Part shown: piece after piece, positions 45,820-54,977 of the stretch | How the letters are laid out: every line of letters starts with the position of its first letter | Numbering within the stretch: position 1 is the first letter of the stretch | NCBI RefSeq assembly: GCF_008033235.1 | Contig: NZ_CP042432.1 | Span: 3,720,001-3,784,000, forward strand | Reading direction: 5' to 3' | DNA: 64,000 nt | Source: Anseongella ginsenosidimutans | GTDB taxonomy: Bacteria > Bacteroidota > Bacteroidia > Sphingobacteriales > Sphingobacteriaceae | Made by a program: the position numbers and the translations under genes | The notes under the pieces: model-generated | The model's database searches: none | Told to the model about the DNA's origin: nothing | What the model saw: the letters and a program-made list of their open reading frames with translations, nothing else

Positions 45820-46440
45820 TTATTCAAGGATCATGGCCATAGTTTTATTTCCGTAGTTGAACAGGAGGTCAATCATGCTGAGGTCGGGCAAAAAACCATT
45901 TCTGTCGGAAAACACCTGGTAATAAGGTTCCGGAACAGAAACCGGCGCCTTTTTCGGATGAATAAGATCCCGGTAATCAAATACGGAAGAAGGATATTCT
46001 TTAAGGTAGCTCGTGGTATAATCATGCGAGCTACTGACTTTCATCCATTTCAAAACCAGCTCCAGGAGCTGCTCGTTAAAATCAATGAGGAAATCAAATT
46101 TCCCTTCGTAAAATGGAGCCAGTTCGTCTTCATAAAATTCAAAAAAAGCAGAACTTCTGTAGGCTGCTTCCAGTGACCGCCAATGTATTTTTTGCCAGGG
46201 ATGATGAGGGCTGATACGCACATCTTTGATGGGGGTATGATCCCCCGCTCCTTTTTGCACAGGGATGCTCAGGGCAAGCAAGCCATTGGGCGAATGAATA
46301 TGACAACGGTTCCGGTAGGTTTGCCTGGGAAAATGTTCCTGCTTTTCCAGGAGAATTTCTCCCTGCTGTCCCTTGACATAAGCCGAAAACCAGCTTATTG
46401 GGGGTAGGTAACATAGCGGGAGAATTGTTTTTTGTATCAT
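45820..46440 (-). CDS. WbqC-family protein
   Basis: 206 aa from the ATG at 46440 (MIQKTILPLCYLPPISWFSA); the open frame beyond it lies antisense to the next gene. YRNRCHIHSPNGLLALSIPV and WQKIHWRSLEAAYRSSAFFEFYEDELAPFY are typical of WbqC-like proteins, which are linked to surface sugar metabolism. It is divergent from the acyltransferase gene (27 nt between starts). Confidence 0.88.
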   Translation of the reverse strand: MIQKTILPLCYLPPISWFSAYVKGQQGEILLEKQEHFPRQTYRNRCHIHSPNGLLALSIPVQKGAGDHTPIKDVRISPHHPWQKIHWRSLEAAYRSSAFFEFYEDELAPFYEGKFDFLIDFNEQLLELVLKWMKVSSSHDYTTSYLKEYPSSVFDYRDLIHPKKAPVSVPEPYYQVFSDRNGFLPDLSMIDLLFNYGNKTMAMILE

Positions 46441-46467
46441 TGCGGTAAAAATAAGAGAAAAAAGCGG

Positions 46468-47340
46468 ATGAAGCGGCTTAGCTACTACCTTGCATTTCCA
46501 TTTTTGTACGGCATCTCGCTGCTGCCTTTCCCCTTGTTTTACCTCCTTTCCGACTTTTTTTGTTTCCTGCTCTACAGGGTCGCCGGTTACCGCAAGAAGG
46601 TGGTGATGGAAAACCTCCGGAACTCCTTTCCCGAAAAGTCCGAAGAAGAAAGAAAACGAATTGCTGCCCGGTTTTACCGGAACCTGGCGGATATTATGCT
46701 GGAAACAGTAAAGATGCTGACCATTTCTCCCGAAAGTTTGAAGAAACGTTTTCAAATGACCAATTTGGAATTTGCTGAGAAATATTATGCACAGGGAAGA
46801 TCAATTGCGATAGCGGTAGGCCATTTCGGAAACTGGGAATGGGCCTGCCTTAGCCAGGGAATGGCCTCTTCCCACCCTTCCATTGTTATTTACAAACCGC
46901 TCAGCAACCCCTGGTTTGACCGGCTTTTCTTCCGGATGCGCTCCAGGACAGGAGCGGTACTTGTGTCAATGAAACAAACTTTGCGAACGCTTGTAAGTTA
47001 CCGGGGGCAGTCTTATATGGCCGTTTTTGCCGCTGACCAGACACCGGTTCAGCAGGACGCCGTTTACTGGACCCCTTTTTTGAACCAGGACACAGCCGTA
47101 TTCCTGGGTATTGAGAAGATCGCTAAAATGAATAATAGCGTGGTGATGTTCTGTGATATGAAACGGGTTGGAAGAGGGCGGTATACGGTTACTTATAAAT
47201 TGTTATTTGAAGATCCTAAGGCTACCAGCGAATACGAGATAACCAAAGCGCATGTAACTGCCCTTGAAAAATGCATACGGGAGAGCCCGGAAGACTGGCT
47301 GTGGTCGCACAGAAGATGGAAAGTCAAGCGGACGTCCTGA
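46468..47340 (+). CDS. Lipid A acyltransferase-like protein (LpxL/HtrB family)
   Basis: 290 aa from the ATG at 46468 (MKRLSYYLAFPFLYGISLLP). An N-terminal membrane anchor is followed by VGHFGNWEWA, the HX4E-type catalytic motif (His and Glu), and AADQTPVQ. It probably adds a secondary acyl chain to lipid A at the inner membrane. Confidence 0.9.
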   Translation: MKRLSYYLAFPFLYGISLLPFPLFYLLSDFFCFLLYRVAGYRKKVVMENLRNSFPEKSEEERKRIAARFYRNLADIMLETVKMLTISPESLKKRFQMTNLEFAEKYYAQGRSIAIAVGHFGNWEWACLSQGMASSHPSIVIYKPLSNPWFDRLFFRMRSRTGAVLVSMKQTLRTLVSYRGQSYMAVFAADQTPVQQDAVYWTPFLNQDTAVFLGIEKIAKMNNSVVMFCDMKRVGRGRYTVTYKLLFEDPKATSEYEITKAHVTALEKCIRESPEDWLWSHRRWKVKRTS

Positions 47341-47346
47341 TACCCC

Positions 47347-47607
47347 TTAAATTTTCTGAAGCCTGGCATAGCCGCTTCGCATGAGTTCATAGAGAAGTTC
47401 ACGGGTGCGCTGCAGATTTTTCATCCGGGGCCAGCGGGTCTTTACTTCTTCCACATTGAGTTCAAAATCGGAAGCAAAATCATTTTCCCGGGTCTCTGTC
47501 GTACGCGCCTCGTTCAGCAATTCCATTTCTATATTCATACGCGTTATCAGATCCTTAACGAGCTGCTCTTCTGCTTTGTCTTTCGGCTTAACAAGAATAG
47601 TTTCCAT
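47347..47607 (-). CDS. Small helical protein, unknown
   Basis: 86 aa from the ATG at 47607 (METILVKPKDKAEEQLVKDL); 11 further codons upstream are open. The start resembles short Bacteroidota antitoxin-like proteins (xTIxVKPKxxEE..L), but no toxin gene is next to it. The C-terminus RTRELLYELMRSGYARLQKI is amphipathic. Convergent with the acyltransferase gene (6-nt gap). Confidence 0.6.
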   Translation of the reverse strand: METILVKPKDKAEEQLVKDLITRMNIEMELLNEARTTETRENDFASDFELNVEEVKTRWPRMKNLQRTRELLYELMRSGYARLQKI

Positions 47608-47651
47608 AATTTTCTTTCGCGTTTTCTTGTTAAGAAACAAATATCAAGCCT

Positions 47652-48524
47652 TTAAAGTTTCGAACTGGCCCACATGCGCACCATGTATTCATTCAGGGCC
47701 TCGTTCAGGGATTTCGATACCCGGTTAAAATATCGCTTTTCCTTATAACCCACCACCCACTGAATTCCTCTTACCGTGTTGGTAAGAAAAATTTCATCGG
47801 CGGCCTTCAGGCTGTCGGGCGGCAATAATGTTTCCTGCACCTGCAGTCCGCCTTCTGCGGCAAGTTTTAATACTACCCGGCGCATGATCCCGTCAATGCA
47901 TCCCGTACTTAGTTCGGGCGTAAAGAGCGTCTTATTCTTGATCAGGAAAATATTGGAAGCAGTTGTTTCGCTGATATGGCCGCCGGCGCTTAACAATACG
48001 CTCTCATCCAGTTTATGCTCCTTTTTAAAAACGCCTGACAACACATAGGGAAGGCTGTTAATGGTCTTAAAGGGGGAGAGCAAATTAAACTCGGTCCGGA
48101 TGTCGGGAAAAATATCAATGAGCAATCCTTTTTTGTTCAGCTCGTAATTTTGTTCCTCTAAGCGTTGCATTTCCACCACAAAAGCAAACCCATTGTGGAC
48201 AGGAGTGTACAATCCGCCCGCATCCCGGTAGACACTGAAACGGATGCGCGCGTTCGAAAATATTTTATTGCTTTTTGACAGCAGGCTGATCTGGCTTTCC
48301 ATTTGCCCGGCGTCCATGGCCTGGTAATTATCAAATTTCAGGATTTTCATTCCCGCCTGGAGGCGGCGGGCATGCATTTCGAGCAGGGGTAATTCCCCCC
48401 GGATCATCCGCAACGTTTCAAACAGCCCGTCACCGTACCGGAACGCGCGGTTTCCGGAGGTAAAAAGAGGCTCAGAGGCATTTACTATCTTTCCGTTATA
48501 ATTTATAAATGTAGCTGAAGACAT
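47652..48524 (-). CDS. Class IV PLP aminotransferase / aminodeoxychorismate lyase-like
   Basis: A 290-aa fold-type IV enzyme. FRYGDGLFETLR is the N-terminal signature, the PLP lysine is in SPFKTINSLPY, and ETTASNIFLI with SGCIDGIMRR closes the active site. This group includes branched-chain aminotransferases, D-amino acid aminotransferases and PabC; the length and GDGLFETLR favour a PabC-like enzyme. The substrate is not certain. Confidence 0.85.
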   Translation of the reverse strand: MSSATFINYNGKIVNASEPLFTSGNRAFRYGDGLFETLRMIRGELPLLEMHARRLQAGMKILKFDNYQAMDAGQMESQISLLSKSNKIFSNARIRFSVYRDAGGLYTPVHNGFAFVVEMQRLEEQNYELNKKGLLIDIFPDIRTEFNLLSPFKTINSLPYVLSGVFKKEHKLDESVLLSAGGHISETTASNIFLIKNKTLFTPELSTGCIDGIMRRVVLKLAAEGGLQVQETLLPPDSLKAADEIFLTNTVRGIQWVVGYKEKRYFNRVSKSLNEALNEYMVRMWASSKL

Positions 48525-48569
48525 GAACTGATTAGCGTTTTAATTTCAATAACAACGTCGCGACCGGGA

Positions 48570-49652
48570 TTAAATTCTGCCCGCGGCGGCATATTTACGC
48601 CAGCGGTCCAGTACATGGAAAAAATCCGCAGGCGGCTCCACCTGGAAAAACAACTCTTTCCGTGTAGCCGGATGAATAAAACCAAGGCTCTGCGCATGCA
48701 GCGCCTGCCGGGGCATTATCTGAAAACAATTCAGCACGAAAGACTTAAACTTAGCCATGCCCTCCCCCTTCAGGATCTGGCTGCCGCCGTACGCTGTATC
48801 ACCAAAAAGAGGATGCCCTTTGTATTTCATATGCGCGCGAATCTGGTGGGTTCTTCCCGTTTCCAGCCGGCATTCTATCAGGGTGGCAAAGTGAAATCGT
48901 TCCAGTACCCGGTAATGGGTTACCGACCATTTCCCTTTTTCTTCCGAATCGTAGACCTGCATCACCTTACGGTCCTTCACAGACCTGCCGATATAACCTG
49001 AAATCGTTCCTTCGCCTTCCAGGTCGCCCCAGACCAGGGCAAGGTAACTGCGCCGGATCGTATGATCAAAGAATTGCTTCGCCAGAAAGGTCATTGCCAG
49101 TTCTTTCCTGGCCACCAGCAACAATCCCGAGGTATCCTTATCAATCCGGTGGACAAGGCCGGGCCTGCCCTCGTTTCCGGGAAGCTGCGGGAGGCTGCCG
49201 TCTTCGTCAGTACGGAATCCCGCATGGTACAACAAGCCGTTTACCAGGGTGCCGTGGTAATTATTATAGCCGGGATGCACCACCATGCCCGCCGGTTTAT
49301 TCACCAGGATCACTTCATCGTCCTCATACACGATATCCAGCGGAATATCCTCGGGATAAACTTCGGTATCACGGGGCGGGTAAGCCATGACGATGGAAAT
49401 CACATCTCCCGGCTTTACCCGGTAACTCTGTTTAACCGCCTTACCGTTCACCAGGATACTGCCGGCGTCGGCGGCATTCTGTATGCGGTTGCGCGAAACA
49501 TTTTGTAAACGCAGCGTCAGGAATTTATCGATCCGCAGCAATGACTGCCCCGGATCAACCGTCAAACGATGATGCTCATAAAGGTCATTATCCTCCTCCT
49601 GCCCAGGCAGCTCCTGGTTAACCTGCCCGGACAGTTCCTGATCATTTACCAT
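48570..49652 (-). CDS. rluD: 23S rRNA pseudouridine synthase RluD-like
   Basis: A 360-aa protein: S4 RNA-binding domain (RIDKFLTLRLQNVSRNRIQN), then the catalytic VHRIDKDTSGLLLVARK with the active Asp, and GRTHQIRAHMKYKGHPLFGD. RluD makes pseudouridines in helix 69 of 23S rRNA. The N-terminal 25 residues are acidic and glutamine-rich. A TATCTTTG box ends 4 nt before the ATG. Confidence 0.92.
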   Translation of the reverse strand: MVNDQELSGQVNQELPGQEEDNDLYEHHRLTVDPGQSLLRIDKFLTLRLQNVSRNRIQNAADAGSILVNGKAVKQSYRVKPGDVISIVMAYPPRDTEVYPEDIPLDIVYEDDEVILVNKPAGMVVHPGYNNYHGTLVNGLLYHAGFRTDEDGSLPQLPGNEGRPGLVHRIDKDTSGLLLVARKELAMTFLAKQFFDHTIRRSYLALVWGDLEGEGTISGYIGRSVKDRKVMQVYDSEEKGKWSVTHYRVLERFHFATLIECRLETGRTHQIRAHMKYKGHPLFGDTAYGGSQILKGEGMAKFKSFVLNCFQIMPRQALHAQSLGFIHPATRKELFFQVEPPADFFHVLDRWRKYAAAGRI

Positions 49653-49656
49653 GCCG

Positions 49657-49664
49657 CAAAGATA
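49657..49664 (-). promoter_or_regulatory. -7 box directly before rluD
   Basis: TATCTTTG on the minus strand, 4 nt from the ATG, perfect to TAnnTTTG. Confidence 0.5.
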
Positions 49665-49717
49665 GTCTTCTGCAATTCACGATGGCTGAAAAGTATAAAA
49701 TTCATTAATTTCCCGGC

Positions 49718-50644
49718 GTGACTGACTTTCCGATCTATAGTCCTGAAGAAGAATTGGCTGATGCCCGGCTGCAAGCGAAAGGTTTGCGGCTGTTTGTTAA
49801 GCGCGATGATATGATCCATCCGTTCATATCGGGGAATAAATGGCGTAAGCTGAAGTACCAGCTGGAAAATGCCCGTCTGAAAGGGCAAGACCACCTGGTT
49901 AGTTTCGGGGGCGCCTATTCGAACCACTTGCTGGCCCTTGCCGCAGCGGCAGCGAAATACGGTTTTAAAAGCACCGGGTTCGTGCGGGGGGAGGAAGTGC
50001 AGCCGCAGAACAATACGCTTTTTTTATGCAGGGAATTTGGAATGGAGCTGATTTTCACCAGCCGCGAAATTTACCGGGAAAAGAAAACGGAACTATTCAG
50101 GGAGTACTTTCACGGGAATCCTTCCGCCTGTTTTATTGATGAAGGCGGCCGCTCTCCGCTGGCGATAAAAGGCTGCGCCGAACTAATAGGGGAACTGACC
50201 CGTCCTTATGATCACATCTTTGCCGCTTGCGGTACGGGCAGCACGCTGGCTGGTATCGTACGCGGAATAGCGGCCGGAAAAATGACGGCCTGGGCCGAAG
50301 GTATTGCCGTACTTAAAAATGCTTCCTTTCTTGAAAATGATATCCGGGATGCGGCGAATACCGGTCATCCTTTCCGGCTGCACCTTGATTTCCACCAGGG
50401 CGGGTATGCCAAAGCTCCCCGGCCCTTTATCAGCTGGCTGCAGGATTTTCATCGCCGGCATGGCTTGCTCCTGGACCCCGTGTATACCGGGAAAATGATG
50501 TATGCTATTTTCCGGCTTGCCGAAGAAAACTATTTTAAGGCTGGCAGCACCCTGCTGGCCCTTCATACGGGCGGGCTTTTCGGCTTACTGGGAATGAAAG
50601 AAAAATGGGGCGGCCCTGCTGGTGAAAACCCTGCCGGAAATTAG
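49718..50644 (+). CDS. D-cysteine desulfhydrase / ACC deaminase-like PLP enzyme
   Basis: 308 aa with a GTG start at 49718. The PLP lysine lies in ISGNKWRKLKY, substrate loop SFGGAYSNHLLALA, PLP-phosphate loop AACGTGSTLAGI. This fold-type II family contains D-cysteine desulfhydrase and ACC deaminase. Sequence motifs alone do not decide between them; the Bacteroidota members are usually D-cysteine desulfhydrase-like. The tail encroaches on the lysine aminotransferase promoter region. Confidence 0.85.
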   Translation: MTDFPIYSPEEELADARLQAKGLRLFVKRDDMIHPFISGNKWRKLKYQLENARLKGQDHLVSFGGAYSNHLLALAAAAAKYGFKSTGFVRGEEVQPQNNTLFLCREFGMELIFTSREIYREKKTELFREYFHGNPSACFIDEGGRSPLAIKGCAELIGELTRPYDHIFAACGTGSTLAGIVRGIAAGKMTAWAEGIAVLKNASFLENDIRDAANTGHPFRLHLDFHQGGYAKAPRPFISWLQDFHRRHGLLLDPVYTGKMMYAIFRLAEENYFKAGSTLLALHTGGLFGLLGMKEKWGGPAGENPAGN

Positions 50645-50654
50645 GATTATTTTA

Positions 50655-50662
50655 TATATTTG
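50655..50662 (+). promoter_or_regulatory. -7 box of the lysine aminotransferase gene
   Basis: TATATTTG, perfect to TAnnTTTG, 25 nt before the ATG at 50688. Confidence 0.55.
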
Positions 50663-50687
50663 GAGAACACCCATTCAAAAATCAACA

Positions 50688-52019
50688 ATGTACCAGCTTG
50701 ATATCCAGCCTGAAAATGTAAGAGATACTTTAAAGAAATACGTCCAGGCCGATGGATACGACCTTGTTCTGGACATGGAAAGAAGCCAGGGCGTTCACCT
50801 GTACGATTCTGCGCACGATCGAAGTATACTGGATTTTTTCACTTGTTTTGCATCCATGCCCCTGGGTTATAACCACCCCGGTATGGTGAATGATGAAACG
50901 TTTAAAAAAAATCTCCTGCTTGCCGCGCTCACCAACCCCTCAAATTCTGACATTTACACTCAGCAGTATGCCGAATTTGTCGATACTTTTTCACGTGTCG
51001 GCATTCCTGATTACTTGCCTCATGCATTTTTTATTGCAGGCGGCGCATTAGCCGTAGAAAATGCCCTGAAAGCAGCTATGGACTGGAAGGTGCAGAAGAA
51101 CTTTCAAAAGGGGCATCTCAGCGAAAAGGGAACGAAAGTCATCCACTTTGAAAAAGCCTTTCACGGACGCTCGGGCTATACAATGAGTCTTACCAATACG
51201 CTGCCGGATAAGACCAAATGGTATGCCCGGTTTGACTGGCCGCGGATCACCACGCCAGGCGTCGAATTCCCGTTTACCGACGAACGGTATGAAGCCTTGC
51301 TAAAAAAAGAAAAACTGGCCATCCGGCAAATAAAACTGGCATTTAAGAACAACCCGGACGACATATGCGCCATTATTGTTGAGCCTATTCTCTCCGAAGG
51401 CGGCGATATTCATTTGCGCGTCGAATTTTTTGAAGAACTTCGCAGGCTGGCCGATGAAAATGAGTGCCTGCTTATTTATGACGAAGTGCAAACCGGGGTG
51501 GGCCTCACAGGTAGATTCTGGTGCCATGAACATTTCGGGGAAAACGCCCGGCCGGATATTATCGCCTTCGGTAAGAAGATGCAGGTCTGCGGTATCCTGG
51601 CCGGACCGAAGATCGATGAGATCGAAACCAATGTTTTCCGGGTTCCCTCCCGCATTAATTCCACCTGGGGAGGCAACCTCACGGACATGGTCCGGTCATC
51701 AAAAGTATTGCAGATCATTGAAGAAGATAACTTGTGCGACCACGCCGCCCAAACGGGCAGCTACCTGCACGATAAGCTACTCGCTATTTCCGGAAGCGCG
51801 GATAAGGTCAGCAATGTCCGGGGCCGGGGCCTTCTGAATGCCTTCGATCTGCCAGATACGGCCATGCGGAATGAATTTATTAAAAAAGGCCTTGAAAACC
51901 AGGTACTCTTCCTTGGCTGCGGCAGCCGGACCATCCGCTTCCGCCCTTCTCTTATCATGAAAAATGAAGACATCGATGCGGGGATGGAGGTAATGGAAAA
52001 AATTATTAAAAATCTGTAG
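50688..52019 (+). CDS. lat: L-lysine 6-transaminase
   Basis: 443 aa from the ATG at 50688 (MYQLDIQPENVRDTLKKYVQ). A class III aminotransferase: IAGGALAVENALKAAMDWK, EKAFHGRSGYT, YDEVQTGVGLTGRFW and the PLP lysine in IIAFGKKMQVCG. The MQVCG and ASMPLGYNHPG motifs point to lysine epsilon-aminotransferase. It converts lysine plus 2-oxoglutarate to aminoadipate semialdehyde (which cyclises to piperideine-6-carboxylate) and glutamate. Confidence 0.9.
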   Translation: MYQLDIQPENVRDTLKKYVQADGYDLVLDMERSQGVHLYDSAHDRSILDFFTCFASMPLGYNHPGMVNDETFKKNLLLAALTNPSNSDIYTQQYAEFVDTFSRVGIPDYLPHAFFIAGGALAVENALKAAMDWKVQKNFQKGHLSEKGTKVIHFEKAFHGRSGYTMSLTNTLPDKTKWYARFDWPRITTPGVEFPFTDERYEALLKKEKLAIRQIKLAFKNNPDDICAIIVEPILSEGGDIHLRVEFFEELRRLADENECLLIYDEVQTGVGLTGRFWCHEHFGENARPDIIAFGKKMQVCGILAGPKIDEIETNVFRVPSRINSTWGGNLTDMVRSSKVLQIIEEDNLCDHAAQTGSYLHDKLLAISGSADKVSNVRGRGLLNAFDLPDTAMRNEFIKKGLENQVLFLGCGSRTIRFRPSLIMKNEDIDAGMEVMEKIIKNL

Positions 52020-52049
52020 ATTGCCCTTTCAACTAATAAAACAAGAGAA

Positions 52050-52826
52050 ATGAACGAAAAATACGATTTAATGCGCAGGGACTTTTTAAAGAAAGCTTCA
52101 ATTGCAGGGATGCTGGCCGCAATGCCCTCCATCGGAAGGGCCGGTCTTTCCGCAGGGAACAAGGTATCTTCTGCGCCCCGGGTTTCCCTGAAAGAAGGCG
52201 CTGTCGTACTTTTCCAGGGAGATTCCATTACCGATGCAGGAAGGGACAAAGACGCAACGTCCGCCAACAACGGCAACGCGCTGGGTAGAGGATACGCCTA
52301 CCTGGCTGCCTGCGAACTGCTTTACCAGTATCCCGGGAAAAACCTTTCCGTTTATAATAAAGGCATCAGCGGGAATAAAGTTTACCAGCTGGCTGAACGT
52401 TGGGAAGTGGACTGCCTGAGCCTGAAGCCTGATGTACTCAGCATCCTTATCGGCGTAAACGATTACTGGCACAAACATAATGGGAAATACGACGGCACTG
52501 TCAAGGTTTACCGGGACGACTACCGCGCACTTCTCAACCGGACCCTTGAACAATTACCAGATGTACAGCTGGTGATCGGCGAACCCTTTGCCGTTAAAGA
52601 CGTGAAGGCGGTCGACGACAGCTGGTATCCTGAATTTGATGAATACCGCGCTGCTGCCCGGGAGATCGCTGAGGAATTCAAGGCAGCGTTTATTCCCTAC
52701 CAAAGCATTTTCGACAAGGCCGAAAAATCCGCTGCCGGCGCCTACTGGACACCGGACGGCGTACATCCCAGCCTGGCCGGCGCCAACCTGATGGCCCATG
52801 CCTGGATGGAAGCGGTAGGAAAATAA
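52050..52826 (+). CDS. Tat-exported SGNH/GDSL hydrolase
   Basis: A 258-aa protein. The N-terminus MRRDFLKKASIAGMLAAM is a twin-arginine signal. Block I is FQGDSITDAG (Ser), block III contains GVNDYWHKH, block V is DGVHPS (Asp, His). It is an esterase-type hydrolase acting outside the cytoplasm, perhaps on acetylated sugars. 30 nt after lat. Confidence 0.88.
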   Translation: MNEKYDLMRRDFLKKASIAGMLAAMPSIGRAGLSAGNKVSSAPRVSLKEGAVVLFQGDSITDAGRDKDATSANNGNALGRGYAYLAACELLYQYPGKNLSVYNKGISGNKVYQLAERWEVDCLSLKPDVLSILIGVNDYWHKHNGKYDGTVKVYRDDYRALLNRTLEQLPDVQLVIGEPFAVKDVKAVDDSWYPEFDEYRAAAREIAEEFKAAFIPYQSIFDKAEKSAAGAYWTPDGVHPSLAGANLMAHAWMEAVGK

Positions 52827-52835
52827 GGAAACGGA

Positions 52836-53396
52836 CTATACGATCCTTTCCTGGTGGATGCCTTCTCCTAATTCTTCCAGGAACTTGCTGTTGAAGGCCT
52901 CCAGGTCGGCGGGAGACCGGCTGGTTACCAGACCCTGGTCCGTGACCACTTCCCTGTCAACCCAGTTGGCTCCCGCGTTAACAAGGTCGGTACGAAGCGC
53001 CGGATAGGAGGTCATTTCCCGGCCCCTTACCACTTCCGCGTCAATCAGCACCTGCGGTCCATGACAAATGGCGCCAATCGGTTTACCGCTTTCATGAAAT
53101 CTTCTTACAAATTCAAGCGCATCCTTATTCTGCCGGAGTTTGTCGGGATTCATAACGCCTCCCGGCAGGAAAAGCCCGTCGTAATCTTCGGCGCGAGCCT
53201 CTGAGAGCAATTTATCCACCTTCACAGTAATGCCCCAGTTATCCTTGTCCCAGGCTTTCACTTCCCCTTCCCGGGGCGAGATCACATCTACCCGGATGCC
53301 TTTCTCTTCCATCGCCTGCTTCGGACTGGTAAGTTCGGACTGTTCAAAACCATTTTCGGTAAGAATGGCGACTTTCAATTGATTTAACTTTTCCAT
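52836..53396 (-). CDS. DJ-1/PfpI-family protein
   Basis: 186 aa from the ATG at 53396 (MEKLNQLKVAILTENGFEQS). Nucleophile elbow AICHGPQVLIDA has the conserved Cys-His; LPGGVMNPDKLRQN and TSRSPADLEAF are typical of PfpI/YhbO. This family includes proteases and deglycase/glyoxalase-like stress proteins. 34 nt downstream of rpoN and possibly on the same transcript. Confidence 0.92.
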   Translation of the reverse strand: MEKLNQLKVAILTENGFEQSELTSPKQAMEEKGIRVDVISPREGEVKAWDKDNWGITVKVDKLLSEARAEDYDGLFLPGGVMNPDKLRQNKDALEFVRRFHESGKPIGAICHGPQVLIDAEVVRGREMTSYPALRTDLVNAGANWVDREVVTDQGLVTSRSPADLEAFNSKFLEELGEGIHQERIV

Positions 53397-53430
53397 AATA
53401 CAGGAAAAGCCGCAAGTGTTGTGCCGGATA

Positions 53431-54903
53431 TTAAAGTTCTTTGCGCAGCCGGGCCACGGGGATATTGAGTTGTTCACGGTATTTGGCTACCGTTCGGCGG
53501 GCAATATTATAGCCTTTTTCTTTTAGAATATCGGTCAGCTTTTCGTCAGCCAGCGGTTTTCGTTTGTCTTCGCCGGCGATGCATTCTTCGAGGATCTTTT
53601 TCACTTCCCGGTTGGAAACCTCTTCCCCGCTTTCGGTTTGTATAGCTTCGGAAAAGAAGGATTTCAGCAGGAAGGTACCGAAATCCGTCTGGACATACTT
53701 ACTGTTGGCAACCCGGGAAACAGTAGAAATATCCATCCCGATCCGGTCAGCGATATCCTTCAGGATCATGGGCTTCAGCTTTCGTTCGTCACCGTCCAGG
53801 AAATACTCATACTGGTATTCCATAATGGCTTCCATCGTCTTGATCAGCGTTTGCTGCCGCTGCTTAATGGCATCAATGAACCATTTAGCCGCATCCAGTT
53901 TTTGCTTGACAAACTGCACGGCTTCCTTCAGCTTCTTATCTTTTTTGGCCTGTTTATCGTAGGTGTCAAACATCTCCAGGTAAGAACGGCTTACCCGCAG
54001 ATCCGGCGCATTTTTTCCGTTGAGGGTCAGGACCAGTTCCCCGTCGTTATTGGTGATGCGGAAGTCCGGGATCACCTGCATTTGCTTATCGGAATTTCCC
54101 GTGGCGGAATCCCCGGGTTTGGGATTGAGTTTCAGGATTTCGCCAACGGCCTCCTTCAGTTCTTCCGGGCTAATGCCCAACGCCTTTTCCAGCTTATCGT
54201 AATGTTTCCTTGTAAATTCATCGAGATGATTTTCGACGATCTCAATGGCGGTAAGCGTAGCCGGATTACCCGATCGCTTCTTCTTCAGCTGAATGAGCAG
54301 GCATTCCTGCAGGTTGCGGGCGGCTATGCCGGGAGGATCAAATTGCTGCACCATATGCAGCACATCTTCCATTTCATCATCGTTTACCACCACGTTCTGC
54401 CCAAAGGCCAAGTCGTCCACCAGGGAAGATATAGGACGGCGCAGGTATCCGTCGTCATCTATGCTTCCAATTACCTGGATGGCCATGATATACTGCTGAT
54501 CATCCAGTTCCAGCATGTTCAGCTGGCGTTCCAGGTCGTCATAAAAAGAGGCGCTGACAGCAATAGGTATTTCCTTTCGCTCTTCTTCATCGTCGCCGCC
54601 GTAACTCATCATTTCGGCGTAATCGGAACGATCATCATCCTGGAGGTAGTCATCAATATTGAATTCCTCCTCGCTCCTTTCCTCCTGGACGTTCTCCTCC
54701 GAATGCTTTTCATCCAACTCTTCGTATTCCTCTTCGTTCTCCGCCGAAAGAAGGCTTGGATCCTCCAGTGCGGGGTTCTCCTCCAGTTCCTCCTTTATGC
54801 GTGCATCCAGCATAACAGTAGGCACCTGCAGCAATTTGATAAACTGAATTTGCTGCGGAGATAGCTTCTGTAATAGCTTTTGCTGTAATTTCTGTCTAAG
54901 CAT
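53431..54903 (-). CDS. rpoN: RNA polymerase sigma-54 factor RpoN
   Basis: 490 aa from the ATG at 54903 (MLRQKLQQKLLQKLSPQQIQ), the Gln/Leu-rich region I that binds activators. An acidic region II follows (about residues 55-110). The core-binding domain, a helix-turn-helix (IADRIGMDISTVSRVANSKY) and the RpoN box ARRTVAKYREQLNIP are complete. It directs transcription from -24/-12 promoters with AAA+ activators. A TACCTTTG box ends 6 nt before the ATG. The longer frame to 54984 would overlap asnS. Confidence 0.96.
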   Translation of the reverse strand: MLRQKLQQKLLQKLSPQQIQFIKLLQVPTVMLDARIKEELEENPALEDPSLLSAENEEEYEELDEKHSEENVQEERSEEEFNIDDYLQDDDRSDYAEMMSYGGDDEEERKEIPIAVSASFYDDLERQLNMLELDDQQYIMAIQVIGSIDDDGYLRRPISSLVDDLAFGQNVVVNDDEMEDVLHMVQQFDPPGIAARNLQECLLIQLKKKRSGNPATLTAIEIVENHLDEFTRKHYDKLEKALGISPEELKEAVGEILKLNPKPGDSATGNSDKQMQVIPDFRITNNDGELVLTLNGKNAPDLRVSRSYLEMFDTYDKQAKKDKKLKEAVQFVKQKLDAAKWFIDAIKQRQQTLIKTMEAIMEYQYEYFLDGDERKLKPMILKDIADRIGMDISTVSRVANSKYVQTDFGTFLLKSFFSEAIQTESGEEVSNREVKKILEECIAGEDKRKPLADEKLTDILKEKGYNIARRTVAKYREQLNIPVARLRKEL

Positions 54904-54909
54904 TTGATG

Positions 54910-54917
54910 CAAAGGTA
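54910..54917 (-). promoter_or_regulatory. -7 box directly before rpoN
   Basis: TACCTTTG on the minus strand, perfect to TAnnTTTG, 6 nt from the ATG. Confidence 0.5.
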
Positions 54918-54977
54918 AATCTAAAAAGCCGAAAAAATATGATAATTTAGCCCCCAATTGAAAAATCGAATAAAAGT

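Noticed and set aside
46441-46755. 105-codon N-terminal extension of the WbqC-like gene
   Set aside because: It is antisense to the acyltransferase gene and is not conserved in type; the ATG at 46440 gives the usual WbqC start.
53638-54864. 408-codon open frame on the plus strand
   Set aside because: It lies wholly antisense to rpoN, which is complete and well conserved; the translation has no recognisable domain.
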